Source of the DNA: Ferrimicrobium sp.
GTDB lineage: Bacteria; Actinomycetota; Acidimicrobiia; Acidimicrobiales; Acidimicrobiaceae
Length of the DNA: 53,341 nt
Direction of reading: 5' to 3'
Assembly: GCA_022690815.1 (NCBI GenBank)
Contig: JALCZJ010000016.1
Location: forward strand, 1-53,341
Shown: positions 1-9,097 of the stretch, piece after piece
Position numbering within the stretch: the first letter of the stretch is position 1
Layout: each line of letters begins with the position of its first letter
The notes under the pieces: model-generated
Database searches by the model: none
What the model saw: only the letters and a program-made list of their open reading frames with translations
What the model was told of the DNA's origin: nothing
Translations under genes and position numbers: made by a program

Positions 1-366
1 GGCTGCCGCTCACGGCAGGACTCCAGGCATACCACGACAACGCAAGTTGGACCTAGGAGGTGGTCAAGCATCGACTTGGGCTCGTTCTGTCCCTGTGGAG
101 AGGGCAGAACACTCACAGGCGGCTGGAAAGCGAACACAGAGGTGCAGATAAATGTAGATGTCTTTTGGAGCGGAACGCGCAGGTCCCTGAGCTACAACCA
201 GTGAGTCAGTCAGGTTAATCGACCCATCGCCGGATCAGACGGGCATCCTGGCCGGGTGGACGGCTCCTGGCCCCTAACAGGCTCAACATCAACAACGAGC
301 CCCACGTTCCGACAGTGTCTCAGTCCCGAGACAACGTTTGACCTCGTTGGACTACGCTATCGAGAC
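1..366. other. Left-edge stretch without a recognised gene
   Basis: One plus-strand frame is open from the window edge to a TGA near 201, so the tail of a gene starting outside the window is possible. The translation shows no motif I recognise. The open frame continuing into the next gene has a GTG at 256, but the residues it encodes before 367 do not resemble the lyase family. Confidence 0.3.
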
Positions 367-1167
367 ATGGCCAACAATGCCCCAACCCCATCAACATACC
401 CGGATAATCCGCTGTTTTCCGGCATCGGCGTCGCGCTTGTCACCCTCTTCGATGACGATGGCGAGCTCCTCATTGGAGCCACCGTCGAGCACGCTCTCGC
501 GCTCGTTGAGCTTGGCGTCACCGGCGTGTTGGTCGCTGGCTCAACGGGCGAGGCGAGTGCCCTCGACGATGATGAACGGGCGGGTCTCATCGAAGCCATA
601 CGCCGTGCGTTGCCATCGACCGTCCCCGTGTTTGCGGGCACTGGCCAGCCGTCCGCTCGGGCCGCGGTCGCCACGTCCATCCGCGCCATCGGCAGTGGTG
701 CTGACGCCCTGTTGGTACTCTCACCTCCCCGCTCGCTGGATCCGAGACCCTATTACGACGCGGTCTGCAAGGCCTGCCCAACCACGCCCGTCCTGGCCTA
801 TCACTTCCCAAGCGTCTCCGCGCCTGGCCTTGATGTCGATACCTTGTGCGAACTCGACGTGGTCGGATGCAAGGACTCGAGCGGCGATGCTGGCCGACTG
901 CTTGCAGAGGCCGAGCGATTCACCGGGGCTCTCTACGTCGGCAACCCTGTGCTCCTTGCCCTTGCTGGCCTCCTCAACATCCAGGGAGCCATCTTGGCGG
1001 TCGCAAACATCGACCCTCTGCTATGCCAACGAGCCCTCAACGGCGACCCACAGGCCCAGATCGAGGTGGCTCGGCTCCAGCGAAGCACCTCACGAGACTT
1101 CCCTCACGCCATCAAGCAAGAGCTACACATCCGTTTTGGAACACCGACGTCATCGAGGCTTGGCTGA
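367..1167 (+). CDS. Dihydrodipicolinate synthase / N-acetylneuraminate lyase family protein
   Basis: This is a class I, Schiff-base aldolase of the DapA/NAL superfamily, which cleaves or forms C-C bonds with pyruvate-type keto acids. Visible hallmarks are the GSTGEAS loop (the family GTTGE motif), a YHFP segment with the conserved tyrosine, and VGCKDSSGD, whose lysine (residue 169 from the ATG at 367) should form the Schiff base. From 367 the protein has 266 residues, somewhat short for the family (about 290). A GTG at 256 would add 37 residues without family similarity, so the ATG is preferred, although no strong Shine-Dalgarno precedes it. It converges on the hydantoinase operon. Its C-terminus lacks part of the last helical region. 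True lysine biosynthesis is unlikely in this catabolic context; the substrate is not predictable. Confidence 0.8.
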   Translation: MANNAPTPSTYPDNPLFSGIGVALVTLFDDDGELLIGATVEHALALVELGVTGVLVAGSTGEASALDDDERAGLIEAIRRALPSTVPVFAGTGQPSARAAVATSIRAIGSGADALLVLSPPRSLDPRPYYDAVCKACPTTPVLAYHFPSVSAPGLDVDTLCELDVVGCKDSSGDAGRLLAEAERFTGALYVGNPVLLALAGLLNIQGAILAVANIDPLLCQRALNGDPQAQIEVARLQRSTSRDFPHAIKQELHIRFGTPTSSRLG

Positions 1168-1226
1168 GTTGGTAGCCACAAGACACACGACGTTCATTCA
1201 CTCGCCATTCGCACTCCACTGCCCAC

Positions 1227-1874
1227 TCATGCGTGACCGACCCCGAGATCGCTCCGGCCGAGGTAGGAGCCTACCTCGGCCAAGGAACAGACGTCAGCGT
1301 ACTTCGCCTCGAGATCGAATAGGTTGGCGTCGTTGATGGCATCATCGCGATCCCCCACCGCCTCACGAACCACGTTCGGGCGGAACCCCCACTGCAAGGC
1401 GTCAACAGCCGTGGCTCGTACACAGCCCGAGGTCGAGACCCCCGTGACGATCAACGTATCGATGGCGAGCGCGTTGAGGGTCGAGACCAGCGAGGTCCCA
1501 AAGAACGCCGAGGCATACTGCTTGGTAACGACCACATCGTGATCCACTGGGCGAAGACGTTCGTCGAACTCGGCCAACGGCGATCCAGCCTCGAAGATGG
1601 CAAGCGAGGGCACCTTTCGCCAGAAGTAGCCCCCGTCGAGACCGCCTTTTGCGTAGCTGACCTGGGTGAAGATCACCGGATGTCGAAAGGAATGTGCCGT
1701 GTCGACGATCTCGATCACGGCCGAAAGCACCTGTTCATATCGAGGAGAGAACAGCGGCGAAGTCGGATCGAGATACCCTCGAACCAGGTCGACAACGATC
1801 ACCGCTGGTCTCCACCCAAAACCGACCGAGCCAGCAAAGCCGGCTTGCTGATAGTCATCTCGTAGCTGCACCAC
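1227..1874 (-). CDS. Isochorismatase-family amidohydrolase, N-carbamoylsarcosine amidase-like
   Basis: This is a cysteine hydrolase of the isochorismatase superfamily. The triad is visible as Asp in VIVVDLV (about residue 29), Lys in VVTKQYASAF (about 118) and Cys in GVSTSGCVRATA. The pairing of TKxYASAFFGTSL with TGxSTSGCVRATA is typical of N-carbamoylsarcosine amidase, which hydrolyses N-carbamoylsarcosine to sarcosine, CO2 and ammonia. It is the last gene of the hyu operon, starting at tandem GTG codons only 5 bases after the hyuB stop. An N-carbamoyl amino acid produced by the upstream hydantoinase would be its logical substrate. The exact substrate is inference; other ureido acids or nicotinamide-like amides are alternatives. 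Confidence 0.82.
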   Translation of the reverse strand: MVQLRDDYQQAGFAGSVGFGWRPAVIVVDLVRGYLDPTSPLFSPRYEQVLSAVIEIVDTAHSFRHPVIFTQVSYAKGGLDGGYFWRKVPSLAIFEAGSPLAEFDERLRPVDHDVVVTKQYASAFFGTSLVSTLNALAIDTLIVTGVSTSGCVRATAVDALQWGFRPNVVREAVGDRDDAINDANLFDLEAKYADVCSLAEVGSYLGRSDLGVGHA

Positions 1875-1879
1875 CTCGA

Positions 1880-3739
1880 TTACCGACCGCCAAACACCGG
1901 GTCTCGTGGTGGCTCCAGCCCCGTCTCGGCGAGCGAGCGCGCCTTCAGCTCGGCCAATGGAGCTCCGTAGTCGAAGACGGATAACGCAGGCCGCTGCTCA
2001 CGCATCGTAGAACGCAACACCTCGGTCGCCCCAACATCGAGTACACCTTGGTCATCGACGACCACACCATAGCGGCGGGCACCCTCTCGGCTCACCAAAC
2101 CACGGGTCACCTCAAGGGCAACGAGATCGGCCGAGCGATCGAGCGGATCGCCCCAGCCCCCACCTCCCCAGGTGATGTAGTGGAGGATATCACCGACCCC
2201 CACCTTGACGTGATCGCACTTGGAGGGGAGGATCTCGGTCGAGCCGTTGGTCCGAACGAGGTACTTAGTGCTTCGTGAACCCGGCAGTCCGCCGTTCACC
2301 CCCCACGGATAGGTGAGCCAGCGATCATCGTGGATCGATATCGTCCCGGGCTCGAGGAACCGATAGGCGATGTCGATGCCGTTACCTCCCCTAAAGAAGC
2401 CAGGGCCACCGGAGTCGGCCACCGTCTCGTACTTCTCGATCACCAGCGGGAAGTAGGCCTCTAAGAACTCGTTGGGAACGTTGGTAAAGGACGGCCACAG
2501 CGAATGACCATCGGGTCCGTCACCAAAGGGGCGGCCGGGGATACCGCCAAAGCCGATCTGATAGAGCTGGAACCACTCCCCTGCTTGATCGGTCCCTGAG
2601 TACATGAGGTGCGGCGACGACGAGAAGCCAGCGGCACACAGAAACTCTGGTTGACGCTGACCCAGCAGACCGCCCAGAATATCAAAGATCCGGCCAAGCG
2701 CGTGGGTCCGACACGACAATGCCGCTGGATAGGCAGGTCGAAGCAGGGAGCGCTCCGGAATATGGACCTCCACTAGGGGATAGAAGCCGTCGTTCCAAAG
2801 GATTTGCGGATCGAAGACCATGATCATATAGATCCCGAAGAACATCTTAAACATGTTGACGTTCAAGAAGAAGTTGATCGGACCCTCAGACTGTGGGTCG
2901 GTTCCATCAAAGTCGAGATGTACCTTGTTGCCCTCACGCCACATCGTACAGTGGATCCGATACGGGCCGTTCCCGAGCCCATCATCGTCGATGTAGTCGG
3001 TGAACGAAAGTCGCTCCTCTGAGACCGTCTGGAGGATCAGCTGCTCCATCGCCCGATAGTTGCGATCCAACAGGAGCTCCAACGTCGAGATATAGACATC
3101 AGTGCCAAATCGACCACAGAGCTCAACCACCCGACGACCTGCAGTCCTACAGGCCGCGACGATGGCGTTGAGATCGCTGCGGTTCCACTGCTTCATCCGC
3201 ACCTGGTTCAAGATCAGCTCCAACGCCTCACGATTGAGCTCGCCACGACGATAGATCTTGGTCGGGGGAATCACCACCCCCTCCTCGTAGATGCTCTCGG
3301 CATCGGTCGGTAGGGATCCAGGCACCTTGCCACCGACATCGGTCATGTGTCCAAACATCGCCGACCAGCCCACGATGCGCCCCTCGAGATAGATCGGCAT
3401 GAGCACCAGCCAGTCGTTGGCGTGGCTGATGGCACCATCACAGCTGTAGGGATCAGACGTCAAGAAGACGTCGCCATCCTCGACCGTCCCTTGATAGTTA
3501 TCCAAGAAACCACCGATGAAGGAGCCGAACTGACCGACCACCATTCGTCCTTTGTGATCGGCGATGAGAGGGAACTCATCGTGCTGCTCGCGAATACCCG
3601 GACTCATAGCCGTACGAAAGAGTACGGCATCCATTTCGTAGCGCGCATTTCTGAGCGCATTTTCAATAATATCGACGGTCACGAGGTCGACATCGACCGA
3701 CGCAAACGGCTCCGTCGATGTCTCGATAATCTGGGCCAC
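1880..3739 (-). CDS. hyuB: Hydantoinase B / oxoprolinase subunit
   Basis: HyuB-family subunit of ATP-dependent hydantoinase/5-oxoprolinase/acetone-carboxylase-like enzymes, about 619 residues. Family features visible are the N-terminal DIIENALRNARYEMDAVLFRTAMSPGIREQHDEF type segment, the Gly/Asp-rich DPYSCDGAISHANDW region and the C-terminal ADSGGPGFFRGGNGI and WGGGGWGDPLDR motifs. The open frame extends to a TTG at 3757, but a strong AAAGGAG lies just upstream of GTG at 3739, so the GTG is chosen. It partners HyuA encoded immediately upstream (78-base gap). Together they would open a lactam or hydantoin ring using ATP in the cytoplasm. Substrate specificity cannot be read from sequence. Confidence 0.9.
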   Translation of the reverse strand: MAQIIETSTEPFASVDVDLVTVDIIENALRNARYEMDAVLFRTAMSPGIREQHDEFPLIADHKGRMVVGQFGSFIGGFLDNYQGTVEDGDVFLTSDPYSCDGAISHANDWLVLMPIYLEGRIVGWSAMFGHMTDVGGKVPGSLPTDAESIYEEGVVIPPTKIYRRGELNREALELILNQVRMKQWNRSDLNAIVAACRTAGRRVVELCGRFGTDVYISTLELLLDRNYRAMEQLILQTVSEERLSFTDYIDDDGLGNGPYRIHCTMWREGNKVHLDFDGTDPQSEGPINFFLNVNMFKMFFGIYMIMVFDPQILWNDGFYPLVEVHIPERSLLRPAYPAALSCRTHALGRIFDILGGLLGQRQPEFLCAAGFSSSPHLMYSGTDQAGEWFQLYQIGFGGIPGRPFGDGPDGHSLWPSFTNVPNEFLEAYFPLVIEKYETVADSGGPGFFRGGNGIDIAYRFLEPGTISIHDDRWLTYPWGVNGGLPGSRSTKYLVRTNGSTEILPSKCDHVKVGVGDILHYITWGGGGWGDPLDRSADLVALEVTRGLVSREGARRYGVVVDDQGVLDVGATEVLRSTMREQRPALSVFDYGAPLAELKARSLAETGLEPPRDPVFGGR

Positions 3740-3817
3740 AATAACTCCTTTGCTCAATCAAACAGGAACAGACAACAACAGACACAAACCCGGCTGAGGA
3801 ACGGGTGCTAGATCAGC

Positions 3818-5869
3818 TCAGCCAAGGGGGTTGATCACCAGGTTGCCGAACGCATCGACGACGGCCACGTGCCCGGGAAGCACCAGCGTGGTCGAGTCCA
3901 TCTCGGAGACGATGGCCGGCCCTTCGATCCGATCATCAGCCCTAAGACGCGAACGGGCATAGATCTTGGCCGGAACCCGCTCTCCGTCGACATAGATCTC
4001 CTTCGCGGCGATCATGGCCCCACCAGGGTCGCCGTCACCTGACTCGATCCGCAGCGCTTCGACCTTGGGGCGAGCACCCTGGGCGATGGCACGCAGATGA
4101 ACCAGCTCGCATTCTTGATCGAGGGCGAAGGTAAAGAGTCGCTCGTGTTCTGCCTCGAACTTCGCGCGGGTCGCCCCCAGGAGATCTTCATCCAACATCG
4201 TCTCGTCGACGTCGACGGTGACCTCAAAGCCTTGCCCGTGGTAGCGCACATCGATCGAGTAACCGATCTCGTGTTCGGATGCAGTGACACCCTGGCGGGC
4301 GAGTTCATCGGCGGCATCGGCGCGCAGGGTCGCAAGCTCGGCGACCACCTCGGCGCTGGTGATCTCCGAGAAGCGACGAATATAGGTATGCGAGGACTCA
4401 GAGCGCAGCCTCGTGGTGGCGTCGCCAAAGGCACACAAAACACCTGGTGATGGGGGCACAATGACCGGCCACGAGCCCATGAGGCGTCCAAGCGCGTTGG
4501 CATGGAGCGGGCCAGCACCACCAAAGGCGACAAGGGCGAAATCTCTGGGGTCATAACCCTGCTGCACAGACACCAGCCGCAGAGCCCCAAACATGTTCTC
4601 GTTCACGATATCGATGACCCCGGCAGCTGCACGCTCGATCTCGATCCCGAGGGTCTCGGCCAACGGTTGCAGCGCCCGACGGGCCGCCTCCTCGTCGAGC
4701 GACATCTCCCCATCGAGGAGGCCGGCAGGCAGGTAGCCAAGCACCAGGTTGGCATCGGTCACCGTTGGCTCGGTCCCACCTCGCCCATAGGCCGCCGGCC
4801 CGGGGTCGGCGCCAGCCGACTGAGGACCCACCCGCAACGCTTTGGTCAAGGCTGGGACGTGGGCGATGGATCCTCCTCCAGCTCCCACCGTGCGCACATC
4901 GATCGAGGAGGCCCGAATGGTCAGGTCGCCAACCGAAGTCTCCCGTCCAACCTTTGGGACCGCCTGTTGCACGAGTGCGACATCGGTGCTCGTTCCACCC
5001 ATGTCGAAGGTCAAGAGATCCTGGTAGCCTGCCTGTGCAGCAATCCACACCGCACCCGAAACGCCCCCTGCCGGTCCACTCATCAACATGTTGACTGGTG
5101 CGGCGGAGGCTACCTCCATCCCCATCAAACCACCGTCGGAGCGAAGGATGTGCAGTCGCGCGTCAGGGGTTCGTTTCCCCAGTTCGCTGGCGAGATTGGA
5201 AAGGTATTGTGCTGCTCGTGGCCGAACATAGGAGTTGGCCACGGTCGTCAAAGTCCGCTCGTACTCCTTGATCTCCGGCAGGATCTTGGACGACAGCGAG
5301 ATCGGGATATCCCCAAAGATCTCCTCCGCCAACGCGGCAACGGCGAGCTCGTGTTCGTCATTGGTGAACGAGTTCATCAATGAGATCGTCAACGCCTCGA
5401 TGTGATGGGTGGCCAGCCGTTCGAGTTCGTTACGGAGTGCCCCAAGATCGACGGGACGCAGAACGTTGCCGCGAGCGTCGATTCGCTCCTTGACCTCGAT
5501 GGTGTCCTCAAGGCGCGCAAGCGGCTCCGGCTTTGGCCACACGATCCACCCCGCGAGTCCACCGGGAACGAACGAGCGTGCGACCTGGAGGATCTGACGA
5601 TATCCTTCGGTCACGACCAACCCAACTCTGGCACCCTTGCCCTCTAACACGGCGTTCGTCGCCACCGTCGTGCCATGCATCAACTGACGTACCTCGTTCG
5701 GATCCACCGATGCTCGCCGGGTGATCAAGTCGATCCCCTCCAACACCGCAATCGATGGATCTTGGGGCGTCGTCGGCACCTTTGCTCGGTGCGTCACCCC
5801 TGAGTCCTCATCGATGAGCAACAAATCCGTGAAGGTTCCCCCCACATCCACACCCAATCGATATCCCAC
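3818..5869 (-). CDS. hyuA: Hydantoinase A / oxoprolinase ATP-binding subunit
   Basis: HyuA-type subunit with an ASKHA (actin/Hsp70/hexokinase) ATPase fold, 683 residues and full length for the family. It opens with YRLGVDVGGTFTDLLL, the first phosphate-binding loop, and contains MHGTTVATNAVLEGKGAR near residue 65, DMGGTSTDVALV (second phosphate motif, about 290) and VAFGGAGPLHA (about 450). The start is GTG at 5869, with AAAGGAG upstream. With HyuB it forms an ATP-dependent amidohydrolase: N-methylhydantoinase, 5-oxoprolinase or a related cyclic-amide hydrolase. The neighbouring N-carbamoylsarcosine-amidase-like gene favours hydantoin-like substrates, but this is inference from context. Confidence 0.92.
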   Translation of the reverse strand: MGYRLGVDVGGTFTDLLLIDEDSGVTHRAKVPTTPQDPSIAVLEGIDLITRRASVDPNEVRQLMHGTTVATNAVLEGKGARVGLVVTEGYRQILQVARSFVPGGLAGWIVWPKPEPLARLEDTIEVKERIDARGNVLRPVDLGALRNELERLATHHIEALTISLMNSFTNDEHELAVAALAEEIFGDIPISLSSKILPEIKEYERTLTTVANSYVRPRAAQYLSNLASELGKRTPDARLHILRSDGGLMGMEVASAAPVNMLMSGPAGGVSGAVWIAAQAGYQDLLTFDMGGTSTDVALVQQAVPKVGRETSVGDLTIRASSIDVRTVGAGGGSIAHVPALTKALRVGPQSAGADPGPAAYGRGGTEPTVTDANLVLGYLPAGLLDGEMSLDEEAARRALQPLAETLGIEIERAAAGVIDIVNENMFGALRLVSVQQGYDPRDFALVAFGGAGPLHANALGRLMGSWPVIVPPSPGVLCAFGDATTRLRSESSHTYIRRFSEITSAEVVAELATLRADAADELARQGVTASEHEIGYSIDVRYHGQGFEVTVDVDETMLDEDLLGATRAKFEAEHERLFTFALDQECELVHLRAIAQGARPKVEALRIESGDGDPGGAMIAAKEIYVDGERVPAKIYARSRLRADDRIEGPAIVSEMDSTTLVLPGHVAVVDAFGNLVINPLG

Positions 5870-5991
5870 GTTTAGCTCCTTTCAAACCTGAACCCCGAGG
5901 GCTCCTTCGCTGCATTCTCCACGACCTGGTCTTTATCCTGATGACGACGCCGATCACGCGTCTCTCGATACCACTATTCACGATCGGTGAC

Positions 5992-7215
5992 CTAGACGAC
6001 CCCCTGTTCCCGCAGGGAGGCGACCTCGTCCGCCGAGAGACCAAGGAGCCCCGTGAGCACCTCGTCGTTGTGTTCACCTAATGCTGGGCCAACCCAACGA
6101 ACCCGTCCTGGCGTTCCCAACAGCCGAGGGGCAACGTTGTGCATCTGAAAACCACCAAACTGCGGATGATCCAGGGTGATGATGTCCTCACGCGCCTGGA
6201 AATGTGGATCAGCCAGCATCTCAGGCGCGCGATAGATCTTGCCCTCGGGCACCCCGTGTGCCTGGAGGAGCTCCTCGAGTTCGTCGGTCGTCAGCGTTAC
6301 CGTCCAGGCTGCGATGATCTCGTCGAGCAACTCCTGATTCGCTCCTCGCACACTGTGGCTAAAGAACCGTGGGTCATCCGCGAGTTCGGGACGCCCCATC
6401 GCCAGACAGAGACGGGTAAAGACTGAGTCCTGGTTTGCGGCGATCAGCAACAGGAGGCCATCCTTGGTGGGATAGATGTTCGAGGGCGCGACGTTGGGCA
6501 AGATGGCTCCGGTGCGCTCGCGGATGTAATTACCAAGCGTGTATTCAGGGATAAGAGACTCCATCATCGCCAGGACCGCCTCGTAGATAGCAGCATCAAC
6601 GACCTGCCCTCGGCCGGTAACCGTGCGGTTATGCACCGCCACCAACGTACCAAGCGCTGCGAAGGTTGCAGCCAGCGAGTCGCCGATCGAGATGCCAGCT
6701 CGCGAGGGTGGCGAGTTCGGATCGCCGGTAACGTAGCGGATACCACCCATGGCTTCGCCGATCGAACCAAAACCAGCCCGAGATGCGTAGGGGCCGGTCT
6801 GACCATAGCCGGTCACACGCACCAGGATAAGCCCTGGGTTGATCTCTGCAAGCGTCGAATAATCGAGCCCCCAGCGCTCCAAGGTGCCGGGGCGAAAATT
6901 CTCGACGAGAATGTCGGCCTTGGCCACCAGGGATCGAACCAGCTCCTGACCCTTCTCGGTACGCAGGTTCAAGGTCACCGATCGCTTCCCACGCGCTACC
7001 ACCGGCCACCATAACGAGAGACCATGCGGCTTCTCACGACCCCATTGGCGCATCGGATCCCCACGGTTGGGATCCTCGAGCTTAATGACGTCGGCGCCAA
7101 AATCGGCGAGCAGCTGACCGCAGAACGGGCCCGCAAGCAGCTGTCCCATCTCGATGACGCGAAGATCCTCCAGAGGAAGTCGTGCGTCTTGGTCGTGTAC
7201 TTGTGTCGCGTCCAT
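5992..7215 (-). CDS. Family III CoA transferase (CaiB/BaiF)
   Basis: CoA transferase of the L-carnitine CoA-transferase/formyl-CoA transferase family, 407 residues and typical length. Diagnostic stretches are LEDLRVIEMGQLLAGPFCGQ at the N-terminus, GADVIKLEDPNRGDPMR, LNLRTEKGQ, DILVENFRPGTLERWGLDY and ARAGFGSIGEAMGGI. The ATG at 7215 has a strong AAAGGAGG 7 bases upstream. The enzyme moves CoA between carboxylic acids, so a carboxylate intermediate of this pathway is probably activated as its CoA thioester. It lies between the regulator and hyuA, all in one direction with short gaps. A 122-base gap to hyuA could hold a second promoter. Confidence 0.92.
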   Translation of the reverse strand: MDATQVHDQDARLPLEDLRVIEMGQLLAGPFCGQLLADFGADVIKLEDPNRGDPMRQWGREKPHGLSLWWPVVARGKRSVTLNLRTEKGQELVRSLVAKADILVENFRPGTLERWGLDYSTLAEINPGLILVRVTGYGQTGPYASRAGFGSIGEAMGGIRYVTGDPNSPPSRAGISIGDSLAATFAALGTLVAVHNRTVTGRGQVVDAAIYEAVLAMMESLIPEYTLGNYIRERTGAILPNVAPSNIYPTKDGLLLLIAANQDSVFTRLCLAMGRPELADDPRFFSHSVRGANQELLDEIIAAWTVTLTTDELEELLQAHGVPEGKIYRAPEMLADPHFQAREDIITLDHPQFGGFQMHNVAPRLLGTPGRVRWVGPALGEHNDEVLTGLLGLSADEVASLREQGVV

Positions 7216-7240
7216 CAGCCTCCTTTACAAACCATGCGCA

Positions 7241-7870
7241 TCATCGGTAGACCGAACGCGCCGCGTAGATATGACATTTCATCACCGCCTCAGCCCAGTC
7301 GGGGTCATGGGCAGCGAGGGCCTCCAGTAGTTCACGATGATGCGACATTGAACGGGCGAGCTCGTGGGGGCTGTAGCGCTGAAAGGTCGCGCGAACCCGC
7401 GCCAGTTCCATGATCGACTGAAGCTGTTCGAGCAGCCGATAGTTACCGGATCCGCGCACGATCAAGGTGTGAAACTGGTTGTTGAGACGTGAGATTTGGT
7501 CATCGAAACCAGCTGGTTGTTGCGCAGCGAGGATGTCCATCTCGTTGGCGAGCTTGTCCGCAACCGCCAGATCTTCATCAGCAAGTCGCGCTGCAGCCTG
7601 TCGGGCTGCGTGAGGCTCAAGCACTCCTCGAAGCGAAAACACCTCCTCGATATCCTCGTTACGCCAACCAAGCACCCGAGCGCCACGGTGAGCAATAATC
7701 TCGACAAACCCCTCGACCTGTAACCGCCGCAGCGCCTCGCGTACCGGCGTTCGAGACACGCCGAAGCGCTGCGCTAACGACTCCTCGCGCAGCGACGTAC
7801 CGGCCACCAGGTCACCAATGACGAGCTCCTCTTTGAGCATCTTGTATACATTTGCACTAGCTTCCCCCAA
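7241..7870 (-). CDS. GntR-family (FadR/FCD) transcriptional regulator
   Basis: Regulator with an N-terminal winged helix (SLAQRFGVSRTPVREALRRLQVEGFVEI, about residues 29-56) and an all-alpha FCD ligand-binding domain after it. The FCD domain carries His/Asp residues typical of metal-assisted carboxylate sensing, for example FHTLIVRGSGN and MSHHRELLEAL. The frame opens at TTG 7870; an in-frame ATG ten codons later (7840) is possible. It is the first gene of the catabolic operon, and the start region carries two CCAATATTG palindromes, so it probably represses its own operon and perhaps the divergent lyase gene in response to a carboxylate from the pathway. Confidence 0.9.
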   Translation of the reverse strand: MGEASANVYKMLKEELVIGDLVAGTSLREESLAQRFGVSRTPVREALRRLQVEGFVEIIAHRGARVLGWRNEDIEEVFSLRGVLEPHAARQAAARLADEDLAVADKLANEMDILAAQQPAGFDDQISRLNNQFHTLIVRGSGNYRLLEQLQSIMELARVRATFQRYSPHELARSMSHHRELLEALAAHDPDWAEAVMKCHIYAARSVYR

Positions 7871-7908
7871 TATTGCCCCCTATGTCTGGCAAGATACGCC
7901 AATATTGG
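7867..7908. promoter_or_regulatory. Paired palindromes, probable GntR operators
   Basis: CCAATATTG occurs at 7867-7875 and the perfect palindrome CCAATATTGG at 7899-7908, 32 bases apart (about three helical turns). They sit at the start codon of the GntR gene and between it and the divergent HMG-CoA-lyase-like gene. A further half-like TACAATAT follows at 7910-7917. Spacing and position fit cooperative binding of a dimeric autoregulator. Operator function is inferred. Confidence 0.6.
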
Positions 7909-8078
7909 ATACAATATCACAGGAAAGCGACAATGGTGGAAAACTTTTAAAGAAAGTTAAATTGCGCCTAGAGTGGTGACTACCACGTGTTTGAAGAGAG
8001 CGCAACCTTGCTGAGCAACGCCGATAAGCAAACGAGAGCACGTCATGAGGATCTGGAACAGTCGAGGGAGAAGTTGTC

Positions 8079-8993
8079 ATGCATCAGCCAGCCATTGAGA
8101 TCGTCGAGGTATCGCCGCGCGATGGCCTCCAGAACGAAGCCACGCCCTTTACCACCGAGGAAAAGGTTGCCCTCATAGAGGGGTGCTTGGCCGCTGGCCT
8201 TCGGCGAATCGAGGTCTGCAGCTTTGTCAATCCCAAACGTGTCCCACAGATGGCTGACGCCGAGGCTGTTCTGGCTCGTCTAGATCCCACCGCGTTCGGC
8301 GGAGCCATCGGACTGGTGTTGAACGAACGAGGTCTCGACCGTGCCCTTGCGACCCCCTTGGAAGAGATCAACTACGTGGTGGTCGTCACGGAAACCTTCT
8401 CACAGAAGAATCAGGGAATCTCGGTTCAGGATAATCTTGCCATGGCTAAGGCCGTCGTGGACCGCGCCAAGGCTGCGGGGTTGCGCACCTCGATTACCAT
8501 TTCTGCCGCCTTTGGCTGCCCCTACGAGGGCGAAGTCAGTGCTGAGAAGCTCTATGCCATCGTCAAGACGGTCGCCGACATGGAACCTTTTGAGATCGCA
8601 ATCGCCGATACCATCGGTGTGGCCGTGCCAAGGGATGTCCATGAGCGCATCCAAGGTGTTCAGCGCATAATCGAGGGTCGGTCAATTCAACTACGATGCC
8701 ACTTCCACAACACCCGCAATACCGGCCTTGCGAACGCGATGGCCGCCGTTGAGGAGGGGGTGACGGTGCTCGACGCCTCTCTCGGTGGAATCGGAGGCTG
8801 CCCGTTTGCGCCAAACGCCACCGGCAATATCCCCACCGAAGACCTTGCCTACATGCTTATGCGATCCGGCTATGAGCTCAATTGCGACCTTGCGAGCCTC
8901 TTCCCGGTCGTCGACCTGCTCAGTCACAAACTTGCAAAACCGGTACCAGGACTCCTCACTCGAGCTGGCCTCTTCCCGCCACTGGCGAGTTAA
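8079..8993 (+). CDS. Hydroxymethylglutaryl-CoA lyase-like protein
   Basis: DRE-TIM metallolyase, 304 residues. The N-terminal EVSPRDGLQNEA carries the catalytic Arg/Asp pair, CHFHNTRNTGLANA holds the metal-binding His-x-His, and GGIGGCPFAPNATGN is the cysteine-containing signature of HMG-CoA lyase. HMG-CoA lyase splits HMG-CoA to acetoacetate and acetyl-CoA in leucine breakdown; homologues cleave other 3-hydroxyacyl-CoAs. A GAGGGAG sequence precedes the ATG. The gene is divergent from the CoA-transferase operon and shares its palindrome-bearing control region, so it may cleave a CoA thioester formed by that transferase. Substrate is not determined. Confidence 0.88.
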   Translation: MHQPAIEIVEVSPRDGLQNEATPFTTEEKVALIEGCLAAGLRRIEVCSFVNPKRVPQMADAEAVLARLDPTAFGGAIGLVLNERGLDRALATPLEEINYVVVVTETFSQKNQGISVQDNLAMAKAVVDRAKAAGLRTSITISAAFGCPYEGEVSAEKLYAIVKTVADMEPFEIAIADTIGVAVPRDVHERIQGVQRIIEGRSIQLRCHFHNTRNTGLANAMAAVEEGVTVLDASLGGIGGCPFAPNATGNIPTEDLAYMLMRSGYELNCDLASLFPVVDLLSHKLAKPVPGLLTRAGLFPPLAS

Positions 8994-9097
8994 CTCCCTC
9001 AACCCATCATACGGCTGTCCCGTCCTTGATCGCTGGCCGACTCGGTCCAAGCTAAAGTCACAACCTCAAGACCGGTCGAGCACGATCGACGTCAAGC

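Noticed and set aside
4502-5383. 293-codon plus-strand frame inside hyuA
   Set aside because: Antisense shadow of a well conserved gene; no motif of its own.
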